Part shown: positions 33,325 through 45,689 of the stretch, piece after piece | How positions within the stretch are numbered: the first letter of the stretch is position 1 | Layout of the letters: each line of letters starts with the position of its first letter | Source: Sipunculus nudus | Taxonomy: Eukaryota; Annelida; Sipuncula; Golfingiida; Sipunculidae | DNA length: 64,000 bases | Assembly: GCA_026874595.1 (NCBI GenBank) | Contig: CM049315.1 | Span: 68,643,916 to 68,707,915 of the forward strand | Reading direction: 5' to 3' | Position numbers and translations under genes: made by a program | Notes under the pieces: generated by a model | Told to the model about the DNA's origin: nothing | The model's database searches: none | What the model saw: only the letters and a program-made list of their open reading frames with translations

Positions 33325-34383
33325 TGTGACCGGGTATACTGAGGTCAGTTTTGATTGTTATTTATTTGTTGTGGTCTGTGCATGTGCTAGTGTACAAACT
33401 GTGGTATTATTCGCCAGCAGCGCGCCCACGCTGTAATCCACGTCGGAGCATAGCACCTGGGTTGTCACCTTTGACCCGATAATTAATTTCCGTCTATTTT
33501 TGATTTGTCTGCAACAACAAGGTATAATTAAATGTGTGATGTAGTAGTAAGCGTTAATTTAATATAGATAATACTATCTACTGTTTATATGTTTTTGTGA
33601 TATACTGGATGAACTTACTCAATTATTAGTAATATTGTTCATTTGCATATAAATAGCGTACCTAGTTTAGCTGCCAAGTTTCACGATCAACGTTACTATT
33701 GAATTGGAGAGTTCAATGTCATGTGTTGCTCTCTTTCCAGGTACGTAATTTTCAGTGTATATCCTGAATTAGTGTGTCAATGTTAATTCAGTAAGATAGG
33801 TTAGTCAACATATTGTCATAATAACGCTAATATTATCATACACGAACTAATTCGCTAAATGTGGTCCAAAAGGTAAAATATTCTATGGCCAAATGTGGTC
33901 GTCTGTAATATCGTATACTATTCATTAGAGTATGTCAGTTATTATTCTTTCATAATAATGATAATGTAATCATAGTTATTATAACACGCTTATTTTGCTA
34001 AAAATGGTCAGAAAGTTTGATTTATCTTTGACCAAAGGTGGTCATCCGATCAGCTGTAATGTTCTCCATGTGTAAACACATTGTAAGTGCCGCACATTGT
34101 GTTAGCGAAAGATAACTGTAAATCCTGAAAACTGAGTATATTCTGTGTATATTTCCTATTGTACATTTGTCGCCTTTTTAATTATATATATGACTTGGCA
34201 GGCAACTATTGAACTGGAGAATTTAATGTCATGTGTTTCTCTCTTTTCAGCACATTAAACCTGTATAGCACATTCTGTGTTGTGCTTCGGATAGTGTTTG
34301 TGACTGAGAGCCGTGATTTTTATATGCGGCCCACTACCCCACTTATCGTCCTCATCAACCTCGGTCTGACAACTACTGTTACA
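33325..34383 (+). repeat. LTR2 of element R, shared by copies A and B
   Basis: 1059 bp, TGTGAC to GTTACA, closely similar to LTR1, with the same TATA box (33648-33656) and predicted 510-bp intron (33741-34250). It has a polypurine tract on its left and a primer binding site plus leader on its right, so it is at once the 3' LTR of copy A and the 5' LTR of copy B. The two LTRs differ by many substitutions and short indels, which indicates considerable age. Confidence 0.85.
33741..34250 (+). other. predicted intron inside LTR2
   Basis: Donor CAG/GTACGTAA at 33740/33741 and acceptor TCTCTCTTTTCAG ending 34250. Length and both splice motifs match LTR1. The donor and acceptor again sit at the ends of two copies of a block containing ACTATTGAA, GGAGA and ATGTCATGTGTT. 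Confidence 0.45.
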
Positions 34384-34387
34384 GAAA

Positions 34388-34405
34388 TAGCGGCCAACGT
34401 GGGGC
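34388..34405 (+). other. primer binding site of R copy B
   Basis: Located four bases after LTR2 and matching the tRNA-Lys1,2 complement at 16 of 18 positions. It shows that sequence downstream of LTR2 is the 5' end of another element copy. Confidence 0.7.
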
Positions 34406-34930
34406 TGTACATCTTCTGATATGACACAATGGCAAGTGGAGCTACAATGTAACAAGTATTGTGTTTAAAATACACGTGTCGGGTTTTTGCCATGTGCTTT
34501 CGGTTGTCCACCAAGTTCCAATTTAGGTGATAGCTGTGGGGTTTGATCAGGTTGACTTCCGGGTATTTCCTTTCCGTGATTCAGATCCCACAGTAAAAAC
34601 GGAAACTGGAAACAATATTTTCGATTAAGATACATTTCATTATTTCATGTAATGGTCATTTGGACTATTTTGTCTATGTGACAATTTCGCATTTTGGATA
34701 CTTAATTTACTGGCAGTATTCTTGTACCGGAAGAAATATACACCAAGGTCGAGGACACTCCGATATTGTACCTGACTTTTGGTCACTGTTTACTTTTGTT
34801 CAGGCATATATTGGTTTTTTGTCACTGACTTTTGGTCAGTGAGTGTTTACATTTTTACATATACAGTTATTTAACATTCGACTTCGTCACTGATATTTTT
34901 ATCAGTGTTTACATTTGTTCAGATGTATAT
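34406..34930 (+). other. R copy B leader (partial)
   Basis: Collinear with the copy A leader (2835-2880, then 3609-4080), lacking about 730 bp in between. Homology stops near 34930, where an inverted-repeat element and then the BEL/Pao element begin. It includes the GTCACTGACTTTTGGTCAGTG-type phrase near 34818. No genes. Confidence 0.65.
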
Positions 34931-35632
34931 GTAAATGCACAATTCAAACTACATGTATCTCCTAGAGAGCTTTTTCTTTTTAACTGGTGGCATATCTCTC
35001 TTTCACATGTAGAATACTAGTCCAAGTACTTGCGTCAACAATACCTGTCAAGAACTATTACCTTCCATTTTGTATAAAACCAGCTGGCAGCGTTACTGGA
35101 TATAGCAGCTCTGTTACTTAATATACAAGTAGTATCATCATCATAATTATCCATATTGGGATCTGTTTTCTTCATTCTTATTGTGCTGTGCATATAACAT
35201 TTTATATGGACCTATATAGTTAATACATAACAGATAACAAGACATTTTATAATGAATGAAAGACATTACACATACCTCTGTGTGGCCTGAAGGCAAATCT
35301 ACTGCACCACATGTTACAATTCTGTTCACTGGTCAAAGCAGGAAATGACATCAATGTCATGTGCCCAATGTTGACACTGACCTCTGACATAAACCTCATT
35401 TCAATATTAAACAAGCTTCTTAAACACCAGCCAGAGTGGCACAATGCATGCTACACTGGTCCCCAGAGCCACCAAATAAAGGGAACCCGGTTCAAATCCA
35501 GAACAAGGCATTAACATTTTTTCCATGAAATTACGCTTTTATCCATTTTAAACAAAGTAATTAATACCTTTCTTAAACATAAAATCAATATTAAATGAAT
35601 TCACATGTAGTTTGATTTGTGCATTTACACAC
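34927..35632. mobile_element. inverted-repeat element, about 700 bp
   Basis: The left phrase GTAAATGCACAATTCAAACT is found inverted at about 35607-35632 with one mismatch over 26 bases. The interior has no coding sequence but holds a tRNA-like segment with a good B box. It lies at the break point of the R leader, between it and the BEL/Pao remnant, and may be a MITE or a SINE-containing composite. A target duplication is not evident. Confidence 0.45.
35437..35499 (+). repeat. tRNA-derived SINE segment
   Basis: An A-box-like TGGCACAATGC (35437-35447) and a perfect B box GGTTCAAATCC (35489-35499), 41 bases apart, indicate an RNA polymerase III promoter of tRNA origin. No cloverleaf with paired acceptor stem is apparent, so this is a SINE head or tRNA relic. 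Confidence 0.5.
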
Positions 35633-35791
35633 TCGGCCTCTTATGCATAGGAACTATGCATAATTATTCCCGGATTACAAATGCACATAAACATTATTAC
35701 ACATTATTAGAATAATGGATTCATCTGTTAACATGTAATACTTATTGTATGAAGACAAATGCAAAATGTAACATCAATATTAAAACAACGT

Positions 35792-36339
35792 TCAGTTTGA
35801 GTGGCTTTCGTGCTTTACAATAGGCAGAAGCAAAACGAGCTTATGAATTGGCCTACGAAGATCAGAACTCGAGTTCTGAGTAACACACTTCGCACGTTTC
35901 CTTTCCTGTCGGGCTCCGTTTTTGGTAATTCGACCCAAACGCCAAAGATTTCTGGGCATATTGTCGTCCCTCAGCAATACAATGTCTCCAGATTTAGGTT
36001 TCTGGTAGTCTTGCTCCATTTCTGTCTTTGCTGTAGAGTCAGCAGGTATTCTCTTTGCCATCTATACCAGAACTGATTGGCTAAATACTGAATCCTTCGC
36101 CAACGTTTCCGAGCGTAAACATCTTCTCTTTGGAATTGTCCTCGGGGCGGTTTGACGACGGATTTGAGGTTCAGGAGGTGATTTGGCGTGAGCGGCCTCA
36201 AGTCATCCGGGTCACTTAAGACACTGGTCAGTGGACGAGAATTTACAATTGATTCTACCTCACAAAGCAGAGTTCTGAAAGATTCATCATCCACACGGTT
36301 GCCAAATTCTCGGAACAAATATGACAGAAATTTTCGCAC
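35792..36339 (-). pseudogene. BEL/Pao integrase C-terminal domain
   Basis: Two overlapping frames: 36339-35971 with a CEVESIVNSRPLTSV segment and LTPNHLL, and 36061-35792 with a GDIVLLRDDNMPRNLWRLGR segment. Both are hallmarks of the C-terminal (DUF5641-like) part of BEL/Pao integrases. A frameshift near 36060 separates them. The polyprotein ends after a Pro-His-Lys-Leu stretch. Confidence 0.8.
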
Positions 36340-36342
36340 AGT

Positions 36343-37044
36343 TTACACCTGTCTTTCCCAGACACCTCCCATATGACTTGCTGCAGGCGGATTGAATGTC
36401 CATTTTATGTTTTGCTGTAGCAACTGGTCTCTGAGAGAATTTTGATCCATATCCATGGTAGCTTTGTGTGATTCTCGCTCTGCTCCCACAAAATTAGTTC
36501 CGTTGTCACATCGAATCTCCTTGACAGCTCCTCTCCTGGCAATGAAGCGTCTGAGCGCATGAATAAAGGAATCGGTGTCTAAGGAATTTGACGATTCTAA
36601 ATGAATGGCTCTACTCACCAAGCACGTGAACAGTGCGCCATATCGTTTGACTTCTTTCCTGCCTTCTTTGATAAAGAAGGATGGGAAGAAGTCAACTCCG
36701 GTGAAGGTGAATGGTGGAGCAGGACTTACTCGATCCGGGGGAAGAGCTGCCACTTTTTGCTCACAGACGAGTTTGTTTAGACGACGACAGGAGACACAAT
36801 GGGTTAGCACATGCCGCACAGCTGCATTTCCATTGATCACCTAGTACTTTTCCCTTAGTCGTGCAAGTACATAGTTACGACCAGAATGTTCTAACTGTAC
36901 GACCAGAATGTCCTAACTGTTCATGTACTGATCTGATGATCAATGTTGTGATGTGACTTTTGCGTGGTAGAATTACAGGGTGTTTCATGTTTCGTGGCAG
37001 AATGGATTTTGTAAGGCGTCCGCCTACTCGAATGATATCACGGT
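36343..37044 (-). pseudogene. BEL/Pao integrase: zinc region and catalytic core
   Basis: A zinc-binding region is readable in broken frames (VHEQLGHSGR, then HCVSCRRL). The catalytic core has TGVDFF (first Asp), RCDNGTNFVG (second Asp) and ASHMGGVWER (Glu). All three acidic residues of the DDE triad are present. This enzyme inserts the cDNA. A 21-bp tandem duplication (about 36876-36920) disrupts the zinc region, and a stop follows VWERQV. Confidence 0.8.
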
Positions 37045-37989
37045 CTAAGAAAGGGTCCAGTCGGTAAATCGAGCTTTGGTTCGAAACACAGGCTCTGTTT
37101 GCTCGGCCTCGTTGACTCTGAGCTTATTTTGCTTCAGATGTTCAATCTCAGAAGGGAAATGCTGTTGCTGTATGTATTTCAAAATGTATAGCTCTGCTTT
37201 ATCCATCTCATCCACAGTCAAGGGATGACTCTCTGCTGGTTTCGTTTGACCCAAGTGAGGTTTGTTTGGCTTCTGTAATATGTGACGAAGCCGCAAAAGA
37301 TATGCCACTGCTTTCTTTAAACGGTGCCAGTTAGAATAATAGACTAGCAGTTGGTCAAGTGGCTCGCTTTGTGGATCCTCATATGGTATGACCGTGCTGA
37401 GCGAATGTACAATTTTGTCAGCCTCTGAAGAAGTATCCTCAATAATGATTGGTTGTTTAGGCCATGCATCCTCATGTTTCCTCAGAAATTCCGGTCCTTC
37501 AATCCAACATTTGTGCTTTAACATCTGAATGCTATTTTGACCCCTGGAGCCATAGTCGGCTGGGTTGTCTGTTATTGGGACGTATCGCCACTGTTTTGGG
37601 GTTGAGAACTCGCGGATCGTTCCAACTCGGTTTGCTACGAACACAGGGAATCTCTTCTTCTCACTACATATGTAATGTGGGACTGTTGTTGAATCTGTGT
37701 GATACACAATTTAGTCTGGTTTGTTGTCTAGTTCTTGGAGCATCATTTGGCCGAGGTGTACCGAGATTGTGGCCGCTGTAAGCTCCAGACGAGGTATCGT
37801 TGTTGGTTTTATGGGCGCCAGTCTAGCCTTACCTATCAGAAAAGAAGTGTGTATTTTGCCCTCCATGTTGCTTAGGCGTAAATATGCGGCAGAAGCATAC
37901 CCAATTGAACTAGCATCAGAAAACAAATGGAGTTGAGTTGATGTGACAGTTCCAAATCCTTCCGGATTCAAGCATCTGTTCACAGACAC
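37045..37989 (-). pseudogene. BEL/Pao RNase H domain and linker
   Basis: Frames 37989-37711 and 37707-37045 are separated by a single in-frame TAA. Motifs are LFSDASSIGYA (Asp), IPRLELTAA (Glu), YHTDSTT (Asp, just after the stop) and NPADYGSRG (Asp), so the four RNase H catalytic acids remain. A long linker leads to integrase. RNase H degrades the RNA strand during reverse transcription. Confidence 0.8.
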
Positions 37990-38053
37990 TTCATTTAGCA
38001 GTTGAAGATCATTCAGCCACCTTTGCCACTGTATTGTGTACTGTTCTGGAATT

Positions 38054-38670
38054 TCACCAATCTAATTCTGTTTCTTTGCACAGATCTTGCAGTATTTTCT
38101 TTGCAGGCAATGTGAATGGTGCAAGGAATCCTAAGGGATCAAAGATGGATGACACGGTAGACAGAATTCCTCGTCTTGTTTCTGGCTGAGAGTTAGTCAT
38201 GAACGAGAAGCCAAATGTGTCCTTAGAAATACACCACTTGATGCCCAAAGCACGTTCAATCGGCAATTTGTCATAATCCAGTTCGATAGTCTGTATTTCT
38301 TTTGCACGCTCTTTTTTCAGGAATGGATGCAAGCACTGCTGTGCTGTTACTGATAAATTTGGCCAAGTAAAAACCCCCTGTTGAGCAAGCAGAAGACAGG
38401 TCATTGATCAATTTGACAGCTTCCTGCTCAGTAGCAACTGATTTCAGACAGTCGTCTACATAGAAGTTTCTGTTGTTGTGTGAGACACAGGTTGTGGAAG
38501 AACATTATTCTCTGTTATCCTTCTCAGTGCATAGTTACAATTACTGGGAGAGGAAATGGCACCAAACAAGTGCACCTTCATCTGGTACTCATGCAGGCCT
38601 GAATCAAGATCACCACCTGGCCACCACAGAAAGCGCAGAAAATTACACTTATCAGATGAAACACGCACTA
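38054..38670 (-). pseudogene. BEL/Pao reverse transcriptase, N-terminally truncated
   Basis: Starts at the P-like junction with VSSDKCNFLRFLWW and GAISSPSNCNYALRR, continues through an intact YVDD catalytic motif (38451-38462), and ends with ERALGIKW and [12 protein letters not shown], typical of BEL/Pao. A frameshift lies between 38456 and 38404 and another near 38054. The missing N-terminal fingers are beyond the truncation. Confidence 0.8.
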
Positions 38671-38904
38671 GAAAGAGATATGTGGTACATGACATAAAAA
38701 TATAAATGTGCGAGTGTATGTAACGTAGCAATTATGAGTGTAGGAATGTCTCTGTGATGGTCATTCCCCATATCTGTGACTGATACGCTCGTATTGGTAA
38801 GATGCTTCTAAAAAGATGTTTTGTAATATTACTTATAATAACATATAACAAAAATACAAAGTCATGACATATCCTATTAAAAAGATGCAGGTACAAACAG
38901 ATCA

Positions 38905-38956
<52 letters not shown>

Positions 38957-39994
38957 ATTACATGTGGAAAACAAGACAGAGAGGTGCCTACTGCATTTGC
39001 TGATGTCCACTTTGTCACCCGATTGTTATAATGCAAGAAGTAAAGTGAACATGGGACCCGGCATCTTGTTCTCGTGCATACCTCAAAAATGTAAACAAAT
39101 ACTCAATGCATGTCGTCCAAGCAACGGAATAACAACTATCTGGCCTATGGCAGAGCCGGTTTCTGGCCCATGTGACAGATACATCAAGTGGACCCTTCAA
39201 CTTTACACCAGTCACTACTCTTCACAAAGTTCATCCTTGCACACAGTGTCTACAAAGAACTGGCGTGTTCTGTGTGATACAAAGCCATTTGCTATGTATT
39301 CACTACTATCCGTGGAGCAAGAGAAGGCAAAGAGAGCCGTTATACAGGATCATAATATTGTTGTGACAGGTAACCTGAATGATGCAAAAAATAATATATA
39401 TATGCACTACTATGCCTTGTGTCATATGAAAATAGGTGTTGTGGAATGTGGTAAAAACTTTATTAAATTCAATATGTGCTGACAGAGTGATATAGTAAAT
39501 CAGTGGTTATAATCATGCTGTTGTGTACTGTCAATATCATGTATGTAACCCATATTCCCATAATACATGCATTTTTGAACATGGCATCGGTTGTAAAGCC
39601 ACATGTACAATAAGAACATGGTGGAGATAGAAACAGTATATTGTAATTTGCATTTATTTGGTAACACCATTGGCTACAAGTTTGGCCTGTGTAACTACTG
39701 TAAAATAATGATTTGAGAGTGCACTCCCATAACTCTGTATTTACAAACTACAATCCTTCCATGCCACACTGTAAGGATAATGTATTTATCCAACAGAACC
39801 TATCATACAGGCCACAGACACCTGTTAGAAAGACAAACATGACACACAAATGAAGTTAGGAATGATAAATGTCTGGTCACTATGCAGGAGAATACTCATA
39901 AATGTGCGATTGCAGCTTGCACCATCCATGCATGTAAAGTCAACAGTGAATTTCTATATCTTTAACATTTACACTGCCTTCGCAAAAAATATAT

Positions 39995-40653
39995 TTATTT
40001 CTGGAGCATTAACGCCGTGTGTTGGGGAAAAAAAGCAAATGGAAAGCGAAAACCATCATAACCAAGAAAGACTAACTGCAGAGTATGTTTTGCCATCTGC
40101 ACATCATTCGTATCGGTCGTGAGCTTTGTTATGGCTGCACATTTCTGGCCTGTTTGTACTAGTCCTCGGAACTGGAAGTTACTGTACATGTCATTATCCT
40201 GTTGTATGGCCATTTCATCAAAGATGATTCCCCCAGCCTTGATGCCTGCTGCCTTTGAGCTTAAGTACCCATCCATTTTAACAGCTCACTGTGTAAGCCT
40301 GGCTTCTGCTTGATGACATTTTTATTCCTCTGCAGAAGTGTTTCACTTGGCAATATTAGGAGGCCAGAGTTTCTCAGTTCACTATATGCCTTTGGACTGC
40401 GGTTCCACACTGTTAAACAAGGCATGATGATATGTTTGTTCCATCGATGTCCCCTTGGACCTTTGCTTGAGATAAGACAGTTACGATGCGCAATTATCAG
40501 TGTTTTCATGTGCTCTGTAGCACCTGGTAGCAGCTTGTCTATCAGGCCAGTAACTTCACTATTTTCTTCCTCATGATTCACAGCAGGATCTGGTGCATGA
40601 GGTATTGTCTGGCACTCCCTGCACACACGGGTAGCAGCTGAGAAACTGATCAC
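39995..40653 (-). pseudogene. P/THAP9-like transposase fragment, copy 2
   Basis: Frame 40653-40261 carries CRECQTI, HRWNKHIIMPCLTVW, RSPKAYSELRNSG and LILPSETLL. Frame 40276-39995 carries AGIKAGGIIFDEMAIQQD (first catalytic Asp) and FLGYDGFRFPFAFFP, a stretch conserved in P-like cores. A frameshift or short indel separates the two frames, much as in copy 1, so the break may predate the duplication. Downstream catalytic residues are not readable. Confidence 0.6.
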
Positions 40654-43600
40654 ACCTTCACAATTAATTATACATTATAATTATACATCTTCCTCCTGCT
40701 TTTCACGCAGCTAATATAGTCCAGAGATCAGTTTGCCACACATCTGTTTATTTATAGGTGTGATGCGTTTTCCTGTACATTCTGCGTTGTACTTATCAAA
40801 CAGGATATTCTTGATGACATGCCCATCTTTGTGAAGGACCACAGTGTGATGTAGCCTTCAAATATGATGATGCTATCTTAATTACAGATTATATTTTCAG
40901 ATGGTACTGCAGGGCTCGAAAAATATTATTGGACCTAATGGTCCTCGAGACATGATCACATTAAAAGACTGTGGTCCTCAACATTTTTACATGTCTCACA
41001 AAAGTTAATGACTCTCCCACAGAACATTTGATAGGTAATTGGGCAAATATACTTTGAAATGTCCACGTTTTCTGGATATTCATTCTACTACTGCTACAGA
41101 ATATTAAGATTGATAGATTATTACAACTACTAAATGATGGTACATTTTGCTCTTCCACGGGGACATGATTGTACTGGCTAAGTATTCCTCATCATATTTT
41201 ATTCTCCAAAAAATGGGATGAGTGGATTTATCGAGCCCTGGTACTGTGTTGTCTAATGGTTTGTGCCTACAAATGTATTCATAAATTATTTTAGCATACG
41301 TATTTTTAATACGCTACAATTCAGTGAGAAAACAATATGACCATATATGTAATACATCCTCATATACCATGCTAGTTTTCTTCTAACATGTCACAATGAT
41401 TTCCTCCAACAGTTGAATATTATAATAATCTAAACACATGGCCACACGTTTCTATCACATAACATATATTATACAATTGGATCAGGGTTAGATATCTTAT
41501 TCACAGGTGGCTGAATCACAGGTGGCTGAGTCATCCTGATTAGGTAAAACAGGTTCTATCCTTCTTGGGTGTTTAGTGTCTGTGTATGTTAGCATCTGAG
41601 GTGCTTCAACAGGTTTTCCCATCATAACTCAGAGTAAATTGATCACAAATAACAACATTATACAAGAAATGCTGTTGTTCATTTGGTTTTGGGTATTTTT
41701 TTCTGAAATTGAGAAGTATTGGCCAGTAATGGCTACATGGGCATTGTTAAGTACTTACTGGGTCAGCTTTAGCCGGCTTTAGCCAGCGGCTGAAGCCTGG
41801 GATGGCTCTTACCAGCCAACCCTGATGTTTTAATATGTACTTATTTCATGTCATTGTGATTGATTCCTCTTTCTATTCATTTAATGAACATTTTGGAGAA
41901 TACATGCATCCCAGCAGCTTTCCACCAATAAAACAATGCAACACTTAGGAAACAATATGATCATCATACAGGCAGATATAGGCCATTTCAGAGGGTAGAT
42001 ATAGTTATTTATTTTGAAATCAATTATCATTCGTGATTAGTAATAGTAATAGACTATTACAGCTTTATGTTTCATGTAATAGTAATAGACTAAAGTTTTT
42101 TAGCTGTAATAGTAATAGAAACAGAAGGTAAAGTAATAGAGTAATACATATTACTTTCTATTACTTCCTGTAAGTCCATTGGTCATGAAGCATATCAGCA
42201 AATAATGCTGAACTGACTCAGTTCTTGTCTAGTGATCGCCCAGGATGTGCCTATTGTTAAGGCAAGCAGGGGCCAGTTGGTGTCAACTGGTGCTATTACA
42301 CAGGAGTACTGGACAGAGCAGGTTTCAGCCAATTAACCTATACCTATATCACTATCTGACTTTTGATTACTAGACCATGAATAAACAGAGGCATGTTTGA
42401 TGTTGAGACAGATAAATAGTGTATTATTATTGTATCTTAACTCACATCAATCAATATCATGTATATTCTGAATTGCAAAAAGACTTGTTTTCACCAACCA
42501 GTTAGCATTTTAATAATACAAATTGCAATAAAACACATTCAAGGAAAAATATAACATTGAACCAAATGTTCATGATCAGCTTTAGATGTTTTCACTACCC
42601 AAAATGTAATGCAGCCTACAATGCTATAAATTCCTACCAGTACTTATATCACTTGAATAAACCCAAACTACAAGTACATGTTTTATCTAGGTTTTTTTAT
42701 ATATATAATGTTCTTTTAAAACTACTCTGTTAATACTTGTCTGTTATTTTACAGCACCCTTTCAACATCTTTATTGATGCCTTTTTATGTATTGAACATG
42801 TGATAATCTTGAGGTACACAGTAATTTTATGGAATATATAAGTTTGGATTGGGAAATGGGATATAGCTCTTTATTCATTTACATACATACTGATTCATAA
42901 ATAAATATGATAATCATATTCAGTAATCATAAATAATCCTTCTGGTGAAAATTTTTAAGTTACACTGACATTCATTTAACATGTATTAACTATATGGAAG
43001 AAAATGAAATATAAACTGAAGTATGTAAGATTGATACATTTAAGTGAAATATATATGACGAAAATATGTAAAAATATTCATTTAAATCAATATTTTCCAT
43101 ATGCCAGGTCCTTTACAATTGCCATGCTTAAATTATGTAAATAAGTGTGAAATAACTTCGTGATATATAGGTGCTTGTCATATTAATTTACAAATGTAAC
43201 TGTAGTGTTAGGTAATAGTGATGTTGAATGCAGAAGGTCCAGAATCTCCTATCAGTATAAGTAATAGTAATAGATACACAAGTAATAGTAATAGTAATAT
43301 TAATATCAGAAATTGAAAGTTATAGTAATAGAAGTGGTGTAATAGATCCCATGTCTGCTCAGGGATGGACAGGCAATAGGAGAACACACACACTCTTCTA
43401 TAGTGTAGCTCAGTATGACGAGAGTGGTCTTAAGTCAAACATTCTACATGAGAATTCCTGACACACAGGGATTATATGGCTAAATAAGGAATATATATAC
43501 GTCACAACAGCACTGCCTGACAAATATATGAAAAAAATAATTTGGAATATAGGGCAGCTAGAAAGCCTGGAAAATACATATATCTTCTGTTACTGACTCA

Positions 43601-43818
43601 TATAAACTGACATCCATTTTGCCACTTGTGGTAATATACTATAATCATGTATACATATACTATAAAAAAATATTAATTGGAATCGACGAAAAAGAATCGA
43701 TAATTGAATTAGTACTAGTATATCACATATACGCCACACTTCACATGGCTCAGTATTTATATACTAGGTATACATGTCACAATGCATACAGAAATTAAAT
43801 ACTTTTTATCTACATATA

Positions 43819-44082
43819 TCATGTGGTGATGTGACTGGTATCTCTTTTAGTGTTCATGTTCGCCGTGTCATCCACCAGATCAAACAGACTTCCGAGTCTT
43901 GTGCATGTAACCAGGTAACGTGCACTTCTGTTGAGATTTCCCGCACTTTTGGTTAGCAGCGGAGCACATAATTCGGTTCGTGAATATTTTGCAGTTTCGC
44001 TAGAGGCTTCCCCATTTAGCCTGGCACTGCTATATCCGGTACACTTGTACCGACATCGACAAAGCGGAAGTTGGCACTGCAT
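43819..44082 (-). CDS. conserved Cys-rich ORF, P-like copy 2
   Basis: An 87-codon counterpart of 30303-30626, starting MQCQLPLCRCRYKC with about 10 substitutions over the shared part and no indel. Retention of an open frame in both copies while the rest of the transposase is broken is notable. The function is unknown. Confidence 0.4.
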   Translation of the reverse strand: MQCQLPLCRCRYKCTGYSSARLNGEASSETAKYSRTELCAPLLTKSAGNLNRSARYLVTCTRLGSLFDLVDDTANMNTKRDTSHITT

Positions 44083-45032
44083 GGATTATTCATATGGACC
44101 GGATCTGACGGATTTCGTCAACAAACCAGACGAGGAATTAATAACAGCGAGCTTGTATGAACCTAATGCTCGTTTCAGTTGGTGCAACAATACTTCTGCT
44201 TTGTAACAATCAGTGTTCCTTGTGCATTTTTACTTATGTAAACATAAAAATTTAACTGGTAAAGTGGGCGGGTCACAGCGGTCGCCTTGAAAAGTGGTGT
44301 GCCTTTCTCTATTATTAGTATCGGAGTGCTTATTGACACACGGTCCGAAAGTCTCGGTTACCTCGATTTGGAAGTCTCGGTTACCGTGTTTTAGGTCTCG
44401 GGTACTGAGAATGGGGAGTCTCGGTTACCGTGTGTCACCAGTGGTCAGTCATGCATACCGCAATTAAGCTGGCGCACCGTTGCCCCAATTAATCACTTTG
44501 ATCACTGGTGTCCTAGATCAAAGGGCCAGGTAACTTCAAAGGCTACCCGGGAAACTGGGCGTCATGAAATGTAGTGTTTTTTTATCATTGTGAAGACGTT
44601 TCTTTTGCCTTATTGTAACAGGGGTTTTCCAGGGTAATTGTGTAATTAAATTTTTTTTTTCACTGGCCTATTTTCCATCTTTAACGCAAATTATAAACAA
44701 AAGTAATGTTCTGTAATATAAAGGAGATGTATAATTTTACAAAAAAAAAACATTTTATTAAAGGTGGTGTTGTTTGAGAGTCATTGTGTATCCTAAGTCG
44801 AATTTAACGGCTCAAACTTTGATCTACCACCATAACGTTAATCGTTATGCATGACGTTGATATTGATAAGGTCGCTAAGAAAACGTTGCATTGCATTGTA
44901 CAAGCTATATTTGACTAATTTGAGCACATTTAGTCATAAAATATCAAATATGGTAGTTATTCTTATACAGATATCCATTTCCATTTATTATAGAATAATA
45001 AAAATGTGAAAATAATGCGTCAAAGATAATAA

Positions 45033-45379
45033 ATGAAACAAGCCTTTAAAAATTCTCTAGTTGCATATTTACCTCACCCAGGGCCGCTGCATGGCAGGGC
45101 ATGCATTAGGAAACACTGTTCAAAGGTCGAGAAGGATGATACTGAAGAAGACTGTATTGGAATATTTAATTTTATATGGAACTTGCTTGAATATTTATGT
45201 ACGGTATATTTTGTATATAATAAAAATATGTATGCATGTTTGTGTCCGTATCTTAACATGTTTATATTGTGTATATTAATTGTGTATATTTTATATAGCA
45301 TGATGAATTGTTTGGATTTTCTTTCTTTTTTTATTACAGAAACGTAGTACATGCATAACGTAACAGTACATACATACAA
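45033..45379. other. unrecognised ORFs inside element E
   Basis: Overlapping frames of 72-104 codons on both strands, hydrophobic and Tyr/Ile-rich from AT-rich DNA. They have no motif and no second copy to compare, so I do not call a gene. Confidence 0.3.
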
Positions 45380-45689
45380 ACATACATATAGAAATTAATA
45401 TTTCAATAACAATTCACATTGAATCGTGAAGATTATTCATGTAGAGGAGAGCAGGTCGGAAAGGTTTTCCCATTTTGAATAATGTTGAGTTAATTTACCT
45501 CCTCAAAGTTTCTTAGCGATTACATCATATGTTGAATAAATCTGCTTAACAAAGCTTATACATCCATGATAGTTCGGTAACATTTTGAGACATCTGCAAT
45601 TACAAACATACTTTTTAGCAACCAGTGTTAGCATATTTAACCATCTATGTTCGCTTTAACCTAACAAAACTTAAAATACTGAAAACTTA

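Larger units (their letters stand above)
35792..38670 (-). mobile_element. BEL/Pao LTR retrotransposon, 5'-truncated
   Basis: The minus strand encodes, in order, reverse transcriptase, RNase H, integrase and a C-terminal domain typical of BEL/Pao elements. Gag, protease and the start of reverse transcriptase are missing because homology stops at about 38670, where P-like copy 2 begins. No LTR could be identified downstream (below 35792). A few frameshifts and one stop interrupt an otherwise readable polyprotein, so this copy is less decayed than R. Confidence 0.8.
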
